DNA from: Gerris lacustris
Lineage: Eukaryota > Arthropoda > Insecta > Hemiptera > Gerridae
Direction: 5' to 3'
Assembly (NCBI GenBank): GCA_951217055.1
Contig: OX578280.1
Coordinates: 31,935,128-31,999,127, forward strand
DNA: 64,000 nucleotides
In this document: positions 12,276 through 24,179 of the stretch, piece after piece
How positions within the stretch are numbered: position 1 is the first letter of the stretch
Layout of the letters: each line of letters begins with the position of its first letter
Translations under genes and position numbers: made by a program
Notes under the pieces: model-generated
Database searches by the model: none
What the model was told of the DNA's origin: nothing
Seen by the model: only the letters and a program-made list of their open reading frames with translations

Positions 12276-12682
12276 AATAAAGTACCATAATTCTAATAAT
12301 TTTTTCGAGTGATATTCATTTGTTTTAAGTGCCTGTATAACTTTATTATATGTGTTCTGATAGTAATTTCCAAACATCGTTATTTATAATAGAAGAGATT
12401 TATTTATCATTACTACATATACAATAAAATACATATAATAAACCAATATAATAAGTACAATATTTATAATATAATACCGCCTAGTAAACATTAATAACAT
12501 AAGATAGCTAACATAATATATAGCTGCTACCTTTGAAAAACCTTATAAATAGTTTATTTAGTTATATAATGTTGCCTTAGATGAAAAATGTATATTACAA
12601 TTTACAATATATACTTGTACAATATACAATATTGGCATAAGAGACATACAGATAAACTAACATTCATTTTTATTCATATAGA
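12276..12682. other. Non-coding DNA
   Basis: Very AT-rich. No gene is supported. Confidence 0.4.
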
Positions 12683-13215
12683 TATAGATTATAGAAATAT
12701 TTTTCCTTTATTTTCTATTTTACCCCCTCCAAAATGAAAATAGGACAAAAATGTACAGAACAACGATTACTGTACTCTTAAAGAGCTTTTTAACTATATG
12801 CATTATTAAAGGTTTTCAGTACTTTGACATTTGTACCCCGTACCCCAATGTACCAAAATTTAAACATAGATTTACTAACTCAGAAACCTTCCCGGGCATG
12901 CGTCCAACCATTCCTCAAAGTTTCATTATAATCGGATGATAGATATAGATTATATGTAGAAGTATTTTTCCTGTATTTTCCATTTTACCCCCCTCCTAAA
13001 TGAAAATATGACAAAAATGTACATAACAACAATTACTGTACTCTTAAAGAGCTTTTCAACGATATGCATCATGAAGAGTTTTCATTACTTTTATATTTGT
13101 ACCCCGTACCCCTGTAAACCAAAATCGGAACATAGTTTTACTACCTCAGAAGCCATCCTAGGTATGCGTCCAACAAATTCCCAAAGTTTCATTGCAATCA
13201 GATGAATGGTTAAGG
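12683..13215 (+). repeat. Tandem pair of about 267-bp repeat D units
   Basis: Unit 1 (about 12683-12949) and unit 2 (about 12950-13215) share CCATTTTACCCCC-type, ACTGTACTCTTAAAGAGCTTTT, TTGTACCCCGTACCCC, ATGCGTCCAAC and CAAAGTTTCATT segments in the same order. Each carries a roughly 62-65 residue ORF in the same place, but the ORFs differ and show no domain. The same family is inverted at 56860-57020 and at the right edge (63825-64000). Confidence 0.75.
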
Positions 13216-13219
13216 CAGG

Positions 13220-14839
13220 CATAAGAGACAGACAGACAAACATTAGTTTTTATTTATAATGAAGATAATACATCAAACCAGTGCACTTGAACTGCACTCA
13301 CCAACTTCCCGATACAGTTAAATATGACCACAAAGTCACGTAACAACTAATAAATGGTAAACACTGGACCAAGTCAAGTACTTTTTGTATGAGTAAGTTT
13401 TGAAGAAGTAGGGTCGGGGTTATTTTTATTTTCTGATATAATATATAGTATACATATTGAGAAAGTATTGCGATGGCCCAAAAATTTTTGGATTTGCATG
13501 TTTTAAGGTCCCTTGAGTGTAAAAAAGAGTGTGTCCAGCAGACGCCAATTAAATTAGGCATATAATATGTTCAGAGAAATTAATTTTAGTCTAAATTTGG
13601 GGGAGCTACCTAGAAACTCGAAAGCAGTTCCAACACGTATCATTTAAAAAAATAAATTGTAGTCCATTTAAATACGAATCTAACCATACATAATTTTCCC
13701 GGCGAGAATCTGGTTTTCGAGATATTGATGAAAATCGAAAACGAAGTGTAAACAGTCACATATTAAACGCTTTTTATTTTTATTAAAATAGATATGATTA
13801 GATTTAAATTTTGTCTTACTATATGTATATAAAAAAGCTTTCTTCGAGTATGTCGTATTTTAATTTTCTTTCTGGAAGATGGATTTTATATTTTAATTAA
13901 AGCGTCTCTTAAGGAAGCTGCGGTTTCACAAATTTAAGCTTTGAAGGGTTTTATAATGTCAAGGTAATTCCGGAACAAGGATAGATGAGATGAGAGAATA
14001 TGTAATCCTCTATACGTTGGAAGGAATATAAATCTTTAATCCTACAATTTCATGATCTTTAATTACAGGCCTGCGGCTTCCTATCCATCTAATCTTTCTA
14101 CAGAAAATATTCTTCGTCGAACCTTAGTAATCCTACTAACAGGTAAATCCGAAATGAACTCAGCTTTGGGTATTTTCACAAGAGAAAATCTCATTTCACC
14201 TTCAAGAAGGTGAAAATAAAGCATATCGAAATTATCTCTTCAATAAAATCAAGGAATTCGAAGAGTTATCTAAATTAATCAAATATTCTTATAAGAAAAT
14301 TCCTTTCATAGAGGAATCCTTAGTAGGAGTTTAGCGGCATTTCCATAATTATGTGCACATTCCATTACGTTTATGTAATTTTATTGTTAATTAATTTTTA
14401 AGTTTTATTATAAGATACTCGTGTTTGAGTAAGATGAAAAGTCAGTATAATGGTACTTATTTAGTGTCAGTTGTGGATCCTTTTGGGGTAATAAAAAATC
14501 GTACTCAGATTTTTATATTGAGTGGCAACGTTTCGGCATTAAACGAAAAGTTTATTTTAAATAACTTTTTTCAAAAATTTTTCAATAACATAGTATTTTA
14601 TTTTCAATAAATCATTTATGAATAATTGTTAATTAAATAAAATAAACAAACTTTAAAAAGTTTTCCCGCGTCAAAACCGTCAAGAGGCCTAATCTTTCAC
14701 GGATCCATCACATCGGTCAGCACTAACGTAACGATAAGGAGTGAGGGATTTGATCGGTGAGGGATTTTACCTGCCAAATCTTTTAAAAATCCCCTTCGTG
14801 TGTGCCTACCTATTGTTTAACGGGTTGCGCTGATAAAAC
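13220..14839. other. Non-coding DNA with a foldback-family half-copy
   Basis: 13480-13700 matches the 3.4 kb and 49.8 kb foldback sequences (GTAGTCCATTTAAATACGAA and GGGGGAGCTACC segments). A perfect small hairpin, TTTCACCTTC/GAAGGTGAAA, lies at about 14194-14215. No gene is supported. Confidence 0.45.
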
Positions 14840-14998
14840 ATTTTATTTAGTCGGCCTTCATATTAGCCGCCATCTTAAATGTAAAAAAATATTAAGTGTA
14901 AAATTTCTAATAACTATACAGTTGTCACAAATGCTGAGATGCACATGTGTGCCGAATTTTGTTCAAGTCGGTCACTTTTTCGCCAGTCATCGTTAAAC
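14840..14998 (-). repeat. Repeat C, left part of an interrupted copy
   Basis: The AGCCGCCATCTTAAAT...ACAGTTGTCACAAATGC...GTTAAACAAACACAC sequence matches 58680-58820. The continuation seen there (CAAATCCCAAGTCT...ACTCACTAAGCTCGTTCAA) resumes here only at about 16265-16320, after the GGTACC-ended elements. Confidence 0.65.
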
Positions 14999-15013
14999 AA
15001 ACACACTTGTTGG

Positions 15014-16208
15014 CACTCTTTTAGTTTGGTACCCCCTACTTCATTACAAATTTGAGAAGACTTAGGTGGGTAAATGAGTGGGAAATAGTACTGACTTGCC
15101 TAGTTGTACAGTTAGTACTATGCCTAACAAATTTAAACACCCGCACGTCATCTTAAATTTTCAATTAAATGGATCAGTAATTAATAATATATAATGAGTG
15201 GATTTTACATACTTTTACAAAACATTGTTTCTGATCATCATTTCTTTCCCCGAAATGGGAAAGAAAAGACTGACCCACTTTGTCTAAATAACTACAACGA
15301 TAATCAGATATTTAGTCTAATGTACATTGGGGCAAAGGAGTATCACACTTTTATATACAAAAGTGTGATATTTCTTTGTCCCAATGTACATTAGACTAAA
15401 CATTCATTTTTCTTAATAGTTATTTAGTCAAAGTTGGGCAGTTACGATATATTTACTATATTTACCGGAAGATATGAGTGAGCTATACTAGGTTATTTTG
15501 ATTCATTTTAATATGTTCAAATTTTAAGAAATAAAATACCTCAAACTAACTTTTACAAAAATTACAATTCAAATTTTAAGTACCTTACATTGCATCCATT
15601 GGAAAAACTCCCTCTCATCTAATTGACCATTAAACAGAATTACACTTCGGAAATTTAAACCTTTCTATTCCTCTAAAACTCAACTTATTATAATTTCACT
15701 TTGGACAGATCTAATATTTTTTCTGTCAACGAAATAAAATTCAACTGACAATGCATATTTTGACATATAACAGGTCATTCAATTAAAAAAAAAAAAAATC
15801 CCCAAGAAATTATACATAATACTCCCTTTGTCTATGAAATTAGAGAGGTGTTTCTCACTTTTCAATTTATTTCCTGCCCTAAATTAATTTAATTAAATAA
15901 TCCTACTAGATTATTCATTTTTCGTAGGGGGGTACCAAACTAAAAGAGGCGACCCTACACGCCTCTTTTAGTTTGGTACCCCCTATCTTTTTCTTCTCTT
16001 TCTTTTCCCTTTCTCAACCCCACACAAAAGCCCCACTGCTTTTGAACATTCCCCTATTAAGATTTTTTAATTATATAAAATACCATTTCATCATGTATTT
16101 AAATAAAAATAAACGGGAGGTACCAAACTAAAGTGCTGCCACATGGCGCCTATTTTGGTACCCCCCTATGGGGGGGGGGGGGGGGGGGGGGGTACCAAAC
16201 TAAAAGAG
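15014..16208. mobile_element. Tandem array of three elements with GGTACC-type inverted ends
   Basis: Left-type ends (CTCTTTTAGTTTGGTACCCC) start near 15016, 15962 and 16150. Right-type ends (GGTACCAAACTAAAAGAG or close) finish near 15949, 16134 and 16208. Pairing them gives three consecutive units of about 933, 172 and 59 bp, separated by spacers of roughly 12-15 bases. The smallest is little more than two ends back to back with a G run. No transposase is encoded. The whole array splits a repeat C copy (14840-14998 / 16265-16320). A MITE-A copy (about 15270-15440) lies inside the first unit. Confidence 0.7.
15311..15400. repeat. Near-perfect 42-bp inverted repeat in MITE-A copy
   Basis: Arms 15311-15352 and 15359-15400 start TTTAGTCTAATGTACATTGG and close around a six-base loop, with few mismatches. 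Weaker pairing continues out to about 15270 and 15440 (CTAAATAACTA). The same sequence family occurs at 49152-49696 and 62174-62395. Confidence 0.8.
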
Positions 16209-16209
16209 T

Positions 16210-16653
16210 ATTTAAAATCCTTTTTTAAAATTTTAAAATTTTAAAATTTTTTAAAATTTAAAAGCACTTTTAAAATCCAAAGTCTTAAAATTAATAACTC
16301 ACTAACGCTCGTTCAAAAAGTCTTTACAGAATGGTAGTGTCTATGTTGTTTTATTTGTCACTAAAAAGGATATTTAAATTAGTCTACTAAAGAATATTTA
16401 CCTTCTGTCGCGGGTCGAAGATTTTGTTATTTTTGTATTTATGATTTCTTTATTTAACTGAATACTGCCATAGTTACGGATATTCAAATGTTTGCTTATG
16501 TTTATAATTTAATATTGAGAGTTGTTTTTGTAGTCAAAATAAAAAGGAATTTTAGAAGATACGTAAATTTTATCTGGATTAAAACCTAAGAGGTTTAAAG
16601 ACTAGAAGTCGAGGCACCTTCTGTTATCTGCTGACCGGAATTATTCATTTGGT
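16210..16653. other. Non-coding DNA, includes repeat C remnant
   Basis: 16265-16320 is the displaced right part of the repeat C copy. The rest is AT-rich with no gene. Confidence 0.45.
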
Positions 16654-17189
16654 CCTCAGAGCAAGGAAGAGGTAGAGGGAGCAATGCTATTTGAAAAGTG
16701 GTTCATTATGCTACACCCCTATACTATACCTCCCAAGCGAGCTCAATCCGAACTAAAGTACTAAAGTGATCACGTGGTCACTGGTCCTTGTCTTATTGGT
16801 CTATTCCTTGTCCTTCACTGATGCTTGTCAACAAATCCTTATCAGTAGCATTTATTTGATACCCCACTCAAAGAAGATTGCTATTGGTTATCTAGGAACT
16901 GTTACACGTTTATTAACGACGTTACTGCCTTTAGATAATTAATAAGGTTAACAACAAACATTTAAGTACATATTTATAAAGAAAACTGTATTAAAAATAA
17001 AAATATTAAATGACGTAAGAAAATGTCACCTATTTTTATCAGCTGATATCAGATAAATTTCGAGTTTTTATCGAGCTATCGATACTGTTTCACCAAACTG
17101 CCGCTTGGGAGGTTTAGTAATAATAGCATAATGAACCACTTTTTGAGACCCAGATTCTATAGTATTGTTCCCCCTTCCTTGCTCTGAGG
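16654..17189. repeat. Inverted-repeat element, 536 bp
   Basis: The ends CCTCAGAGCAAGGAAG (16654-16669) and its reverse complement (ending 17189) are perfect over 16 bp. The arms continue inward, imperfectly, for about 90-100 bp (AAGTGGTTCATTATGCTA and CCTCCCAAGCG on both sides). A near-palindrome, GTGATCACGTGGTCAC, lies at about 16766-16781. There is no ORF and no clear target duplication. Confidence 0.7.
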
Positions 17190-17611
17190 TTTGATCAAAC
17201 GTTTATAGGTTTATTACATTGGTTGAAAAGTCTAAGGAACAGAGAATACTTTTTATTATGCTGTTTTCCGACTTGTAAACGTCTCCGATAGTAAATATTT
17301 GGCTTCCCGATTGTTCATGTAGAGAAGTTAAAAGAATTGACCCTAAATAAACTTTTAACTTTTTCCGAGTCCATTTGCTTGCATAGGAAAATCTCTTTAT
17401 TTCCCTCATCTTTCTCTTAGAATGATCTTCCTTCCTATATCAATGTTTGTTTTAAGGACCAACAAAGCCTATGTTTGGGGTAAAAACATCCGGCAACCCA
17501 GATCTAAAGAACAACTTTAGTTCCTCGCTTTGTTAGGACTTCCTCCATAACTTTTACTGATACCAACATAATAGAAATATATTTAGAATACGCAATTTGG
17601 TTTAAAATTTA

Positions 17612-17700
<89 letters not shown>

Positions 17701-17814
17701 TATTTTTAGATTTCATCGATTGTAACGGAATCATTGTGATAAGGAGGATATATTTAGCCCTTTGTTGATCCCCTATCTATTAGTCTGTCCAACATTTTTG
17801 CAAACTAACATATT
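17190..17814. repeat. Non-coding DNA with (AT)n microsatellite
   Basis: An uninterrupted AT dinucleotide tract occupies about 17622-17695. No gene is supported on either side. Confidence 0.7.
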
Positions 17815-18200
17815 TTAAACAAGTAAGGCGTGCTTCACGTATAAGTACGTGAGGCGATAATCGCCGATTTCTGTACGATTAAGTTAAAATTATTAAGTCT
17901 AAAATTTTAATAGTTGCATATTCTTTTTCTACACTTCAAGACCTTTAAATTGATGTATAACATGTCATGATGACTAAAAACATTTTTTTTTAGTCGCCCG
18001 CCATATTGGCCGCCATCAATGAAAATATTAAGTGTGAAAAATCCAATAAGCGTACAGTTGTCAAAAATGCCGAGATGAACCTGTATGCCAAATTTCATGT
18101 TCCTAGCTATAGTAGTTTATGAATTTAAACATGCCAACGGATAGACAGACAGACAGGGCCGTTATATAAGGTTTCTTTTTGTACTTCGTAGAGAAACCTA
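17815..18200 (-). repeat. Repeat C, inverted copy with double hairpin
   Basis: Reverse-oriented relative to 4185-4685. It starts with the paired hairpins (TCACGTA/TACGTGA, then GGCGAT/ATCGCC) at about 17837-17866, then AACATGTCA, GACTAAAAAC, GCCATATTGGCCGCCAT modules, and ends at a GACAGACAGACAG tract. Confidence 0.7.
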
Positions 18201-20049
18201 AAATCGTCCTATCTTCATAAAATTGTAACTAGCTCATTGTTGTTTCCATCGCTCTTATATCGGATGGTTTATCTAAATTAGCTCGCAGATGGCTCTATAT
18301 TAATTTCAATCAATTGAACATTTAATACTGCTTAAATAAAAGTGTGACCACACTGGGAATCGAAGCCGATCCTAATCTCATGTGACACAAATTGTCAGAC
18401 TATTTTATTATGGTATTAATTAAATTGACTATTAACATTGTAACCGAAGTATCATTATTCTCAGCTAAAATGTAAAAATATAATAGTAAAAATTCTAAAA
18501 TTTTAAGTAGAGTAGTTGGCTCCTTGTATTGTTTAATTTAATTACAGTTGGATCTAAGAGAAAAATAATTCACTCCCTTTAGCAATATTTCGACACCTCC
18601 CAGAGTCATTCTCAAGCTGACTGACTAGAAGATCACTCTACATTGAAATTATGTGAATTCTTTGAATTCAAATTGAAATTATTTAAATTATCTCATTCTC
18701 GTTAATTTCCCTGCATTTAGATAACTCTTAATTATTATTTAAAAAATACTATGTGTTGCATTAGCCCATAACAAATTAGGCCTGCCGAGGTGCTTATATA
18801 ATTATATTATTAGCTTTCATTACCTGATGCCTCTTCACTTAAGTAGCTACCCAATAATATGACGATGCTAGGGCCCTAGCAGGCCCTTGGCCTTATAATG
18901 GGCCGAGTCGGGAATCAAATGCTCCAGAGTCTAAATCATAGATGATAGTAACAAAGACCCGTTAATGGATTATTATTACGTCCATTTAACTAAAAGTATT
19001 ATTTTATTTTAAAGTTGACTAAGAAAATTTTTCTACGTCTATATTTTATATTCCACTTGACTTAAGTTTTTCATAAAGCGTTAATTCTTAATACTTTTTA
19101 AGTGAATTTATTCTTAAGTAATTTTGTGCATTTATACATACACAATATACATTATTTTTAATTCTAATAAATCCATTATTTTGTATAGTCAAAAAGAAAA
19201 TAAAAATACATAGCATGCTAATCAAAATACCTTTGATATATATAATCTTGAAGCTTTCTTAGTTTTAGCATTATATTATTATATAAATCTATTATATTCT
19301 TTTGAGCAACTTTAATTTTAACATGTATTATTTTGTTAAGAAATTTGAATATTATAATGACGTTTTTTTTTATTTATATCTTGAATCAATATTATTTATT
19401 ATGTTATTTTATTTCATTTCCTCTCAGTTTATAGCAAAATAAAAATTATAGCAAAATAACCCAATGTTTGAGATGGAATAAAGAATTTATCCTAAAAAAG
19501 TTTAAAATATCTAACCCGTTTTTTTAAAAAAAAAAAAAAGTATAAAATATCTAACCCGTTTTTAAAATTATTTTAAAAAGTTTTTAAAACCCGTTTTTAC
19601 TTTTCTACATATATTTTATCATTAATAATATATTATCCACTGTATGTCACTTCGATACCATGTTACTGTTATCAGTGAAAAACTAATATGGAATCTTCAG
19701 ATTCAGTTAGAAACCGGTTATCAGTTATTACAAGTACTTTGGGTAAAGACCTAGTGCCCCCCCCCCCCCCCCTTTTCAAAATGATGCGATCATGTTATTG
19801 TGTGCGTTAAATCTGCATAATATGCCCACCTATTTCTAAACAACCGTTTAATTCGGCATTTTCAAATTATTCCTTTCTACAGTATACAAAACATCCCGAC
19901 ATGTACTTGCCAGCAAGCTACTAAAAAGGTTTCTTCGATCATAAAAATTCATATTTCCCTACATTTTTTACTAAAATATGTATAAAAAGTTTCACTAAAG
20001 AGGAACAAGTTCTGTATATTATCCTTTAGCTTCTTAGGTATGCACTTAT
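18201..20049. other. Non-coding DNA
   Basis: AT-rich, with a duplicated TATAAAATATCTAACCCGTTTTT segment near 19500-19565 and a C homopolymer at about 19757-19772. No gene is supported. Confidence 0.4.
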
Positions 20050-20450
20050 TTGATAATTTCGTGGGTAAAATGGTCACCACACACGATATATATTTGTAAT
20101 CTACATGGCAATACCTTTAATATGATACCTCACTCAAAAATGACAAAAAATAAATATTTTGGGTCACCACTGTTAGGCCGCCTACAATTTCCAAAATTTG
20201 GCTTTTTTTATATTAACTCCCGGAAATATCTTTGGCCCTCAGAGAAGTATATTTTATGTATGTTTTCCTTATTTTTAAGGTCTTTCCTTATGGGGAATAG
20301 GGGGCCCTTTTATGGGGGATTTGGTTTGGTAATTTCGGGGGTAATATGGCCACCATTTTGGAAACGATATATATTTGTAATCTACATTTCAATACCTTTA
20401 CAATGACACCTTCTCAAATATTACAAAAAATCACAATTGCGCACTGATCG
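20050..20450 (+). repeat. Direct repeat pair
   Basis: About 20055-20160 and 20329-20440 share ACGATATATATTTGTAATCT followed by ACAT..CAATACCTTTA and surrounding sequence (GTAATTTCG.GGGTAA.ATGG.CACCA). The 118-codon ORF at 20050-20406 spans both copies and has no recognisable domain, so it is not called a gene. Confidence 0.6.
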
Positions 20451-20713
20451 AAGAAACTTTAAGTTGTGAAGTTCACAACATTTTTCCTGTTTTGGAGCAA
20501 AAAAGTTTAACTTGTGTACAAAATTTTAAATATCTGGCTACAATAGGTCGGGGGGTTTGATCCAAGATGCGACGGATGGACGGATGATCTACCAAAAGCA
20601 TAAGGGTTTCTAGGATGACCTCAAATCCCAAAAAATTATTTTGGCTGTAGCATCTCGATAAATTCAATCTTATTTGTTTAACATCTTTTTTTTTTTTTTT
20701 TTTTTCATTTTAG

Positions 20714-20802
20714 GGAAAATGATGCAAGGTTATGGTTAGTTTAGGTTAAGTTTATTACTTTTTGACCTGACCTAACCTAACCCTAACCTCCATCATTACC
20801 CT
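20714..20802. repeat. Imperfect hairpin of TTAGG-like repeats
   Basis: The left arm is TGATGCAAGGTTATGGTTAG followed by TTTAGGTTAAG. The right arm, GACCTAACCTAACCCTAACC then TCCATCA, is its approximate reverse complement. The right arm contains CCTAA repeats like the insect TTAGG telomere unit, but the inverted layout points to a foldback repeat rather than a true interstitial telomere. Confidence 0.55.
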
Positions 20803-21269
20803 ATAAAAAGTGACACTTTGTGTATTTTTAATAAATAGAAAGTACTGAATTTATCAAGATACTACAACCAGAATAGTTTTTACAGTGTCCAGAGATACTG
20901 TAATAAAGACAAATCCTGTAAAATTGAACATTTTTTAAAAAAATTAACGAAGTAAATCAGACAGTTCGAAATAGGCCAAATAATGCAGATTGATGTCAAA
21001 AGAGAAAACTTTACTGAAGAATGCAAATGTTTCCTTAAAATTCACAAAATTTACCAGACTCCCCCCAACTTCGTCTGAGAGCTGCTATAGCTCGACCACC
21101 TGTTTTGGACTAAACTTTATAATATCATGGCCACCCTAAGAAAACATTTTTTTTTTTTTGTCATAAACTATAGTGATTAAATTACATAGTTTATTATAGA
21201 TTTTAAGTGATATTGTATAATTGCTATTTACTGATCTATTTAATCTACAATGATTAGGAGTATTCTATA

Positions 21270-21416
21270 TTAGTGTATAATATAGAACTTATATTAGTGT
21301 ATTCTTCACCTTAGTTGTATCTATGTGCAAAATTTGGGGAAGATTGAATGACGGGAAGTGGTTCAAAATTGGGGAAATAGGTGTGCGATGAAACTTAAAA
21401 AGCAAATAAATTTGAA

Positions 21417-21451
<35 letters not shown>

Positions 21452-21576
21452 GTTTCTGTATTCTTTACCTTAGTTGTATCTATGTGCAAAAGTTGGGGAA
21501 GATTGAATTACTGGAAGTGGTTCAAAATTGGGGAAACGGAAATGTCCGACGAAACTTACAAAGCAAAGTAATATAA
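21270..21576 (+). repeat. Direct duplication separated by a T tract
   Basis: About 21297-21419 and 21458-21575 share CCTTAGTTGTATCTATGTGC, TTGGGGAAGATTGAAT and GAAGTGGTTCAAAATTGGGG. They are separated by a run of about 31 T. The arrangement looks like a tandemly duplicated retroposed or poly(A/T)-tailed unit. Confidence 0.7.
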
Positions 21577-21579
21577 GAC

Positions 21580-23214
21580 TAGTAAAAATACTTGTGTTCA
21601 TAGTTTTGTCAACGAACTACACCGTAGGTTTACTTTATTTTATGACAAAGTTAAAATTTCACATAAGAGATGCATAAAAACGCTTTTATGACAGGTCATA
21701 TTTTCAAAATTTTCCGGACCCCCGATATTATATGGGCATGTAGAATTGAAAAATATTATATCGGATGAAAATCTAAACCTTTTTATACTGCAGTCTCCAC
21801 AACATATGTGTCAAAAAATTCAACCATAAAAGAATGGAACGTCTAATAAATAAATAAAAAAATTAAGGTGGCTGGGCCAAAAGGAAGCAGTAGAAGGAGC
21901 GGTCGTTCTCACATAGCCTGACGTAGCTCATTGGAAAACCTCTTTGAAAAGCGAAAATCAGTAGAACCATTGAGGGAGGAACTGAAGGTGGAAGTACTGA
22001 AAGTGGAGCTTGGAAATAGCACATGGTTTAGAGCTATTATTAAGGTCCTATGCCTCTCAGAAGGATGAAATTAAATAGAAAATTATATGTAGAGATCTCG
22101 TTTGCCAAAGATATACTTACTTTGGCACGACGTAGAAAAAAGTTTTTGTGATAAAGAATTGTTTTTACAATAAATATCTATATCCAGCGTTGCCCGGGAG
22201 GTGAGAATAGTTTTTAGGTGGATTCCTTTGAGAGTAGTTACTTGACTTATATCCTTCAACTCGTAGGAGGAGCATAGGACTTCGACGAACTTCCACTATT
22301 GAATCCTATTCTAGGCTAACGCTCTTATCTTTGACCAGGTGTTACCTCTTCTCTCGATCCCTTTTGATTCTACACTCCTTCTCCTAATATGTCTTGGCCT
22401 AGCTCTGAGTAAATAGTCTTGTGATTTCTACTTTAGAGCTTTTCTTTTGTTGCACTTTTCTTGGCGTAGCATGACTTTAATCTACCTCCACTTACAATGG
22501 CGTACTTCAATGTCGATGTGTGTCATTGATAGTTGTCCTCCACAGCTCCTTAATAAGGATATTTCTTAGACTCTTGTTTAAAAAAAGGTCTGGAGGCTCT
22601 TTGAATGTTGTAGAGTCGTCTTTCAGGTTTTACAGCCGAACATGAAATTTGGAGGTAGTTAGCTTGGATTAAAATTAAAGACTTGTAAAAAAACAAACCC
22701 ACAAACACTCTTTCTTATATGCGGTAGAACTGTCGAAGATTAAAATATCCACAATTTAGGTAATATGAGTTTTGTCGCATCACCACAGGTTATACCTTAG
22801 ATTAAGCTAGAAACTAAGATCAATTGTAATTTTTTTTTTCACGTTCGTTTTGTTTCTTCATACAAATAGGAAAGCAAGAATCATCAAATTTAGCTCGCTA
22901 AATGTCGAATGTAGGTACCTGCCAAATTTCATGCTTTTGGCTATCCTATAAGTGTGTTTTATTCTTATGCAGTATGAAGCATCTATTAATTGTTTGGCTT
23001 GATGTTTACCAAACTGAAAGGCACCGTGAGCTTATAAGAAATAACTGTTGCTTGAACCTTCTCCTGCAAGATAAATCTTCTAGATTCTAGACTCAAGAAA
23101 GTACAAACATGATTTTGTAAAAGTGAAACACCATTTAAGCTAAGTGCAGACTGATCCGATATTATAGAGATATGGTATGCTGTACGAAAGCGACATGCAT
23201 ATAACTTGGTAACC
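21580..23214. other. Non-coding DNA, possible LINE debris
   Basis: At about 21830-22060 the translation contains a short LRWLG-type string like the region after the RT domain of LINE proteins, but it is too degraded to name. No host gene is supported. Confidence 0.3.
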
Positions 23215-23310
23215 GAAAATGTTTTGTCTCCGATTTCAAAAATTCTTAGGCAGAAATCTTTTCCCAGGGAACATATATTAGTTTCCGAGTCTGTTTGTCT
23301 GTCAGCCGTT
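23215..23310 (+). repeat. Repeat R1, plus-oriented fragment
   Basis: TTTTGTCTCCGATTTCAAAA, then CAGAAATC...GGGAACAT...GTCTGTTTGTCTGTC, matches the 8840-8945 part of R1. With the minus-oriented copy at 23690-23995 it forms a convergent pair. Confidence 0.6.
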
Positions 23311-23689
23311 CATTCTTTGTGAACCAACATATTTAAAGACCTCCTCTTCAGATTTTCTCCGAAATTTTTATGTTCCGAAATTTGAATGGCTGGCCATAAC
23401 TAGCCCATTATTGGTCCCATGTAAGTTTCAATCTTCTGCGGTCATTTGTTTCTCTTCCACATGCGACCAAACACACATTTATTTACACCTATATCTTAAA
23501 AAGTACTCATCTAATTTTAAAAAAAAAATCTCCCCCCCCCCCCCCCTCCTTTTTAATCTATCAAAATTGTTTTAACGCGTTATTTGAATAAAACGTCAAT
23601 TTAAAATAATTTATTGAGCACAGACAGTTCAAAGTAATCTGGGGCTTTCTGCAGGCTACTTTCAGCAAACTATCTAATTTTTTTAAAAA

Positions 23690-23995
23690 TAAGATGTGTA
23701 CTTTTATAGGAGATATAGGTGTAAATAACTGTATGTTTGTGCACATCTGAAAGAGAAACAAATGGCGAAGAAAGTTAAATCTTATATGAGACCAACAATG
23801 TGCTAATTATGACCGACCATCCAAATTTCATTAAAATCGGATGTATAAGTCCTAAAGCGACACACCGACAGAGGGTCAAAAATGTTCACTGATATCTGAA
23901 ACGGATTTCTTCCTTGGCATTTTTTAAATTGGTTCTAAAAATTGTTGTTCTCTACTGAATAATTACATAGGTTCTGTCACCTTAGGTAAAAATCA
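23690..23995 (-). repeat. Repeat R1, minus-oriented copy
   Basis: Shares CATCCAAATTTCATTAAAAT, CTGAAACGGATTTCTTCCTT and a GTCACCTTAGGTAAA tail with 780-1275 and 11960-12275. Confidence 0.6.
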
Positions 23996-24017
23996 GCAAA
24001 AATTAAGTTATATATAA

Positions 24018-24021
<4 letters not shown>

Positions 24022-24101
<80 letters not shown>
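24022..24101. repeat. (TA)n microsatellite
   Basis: Uninterrupted TA dinucleotide tract of about 80 bases. Confidence 0.95.
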
Positions 24102-24109
<8 letters not shown>

Positions 24110-24179
24110 ATTAAATATGGGAAACAGACAGAGAAAAATAGGCTTCAGCGCCAAGAATTCACATTAACATGTGACAACC

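Noticed and set aside
20050..20406. 118-codon ORF
   Set aside because: It spans a direct repeat pair and shows no domain, splice context or codon signal.
20760..20802. Interstitial telomere
   Set aside because: Too short and arranged as an inverted repeat; treated as a foldback with TTAGG-like content.
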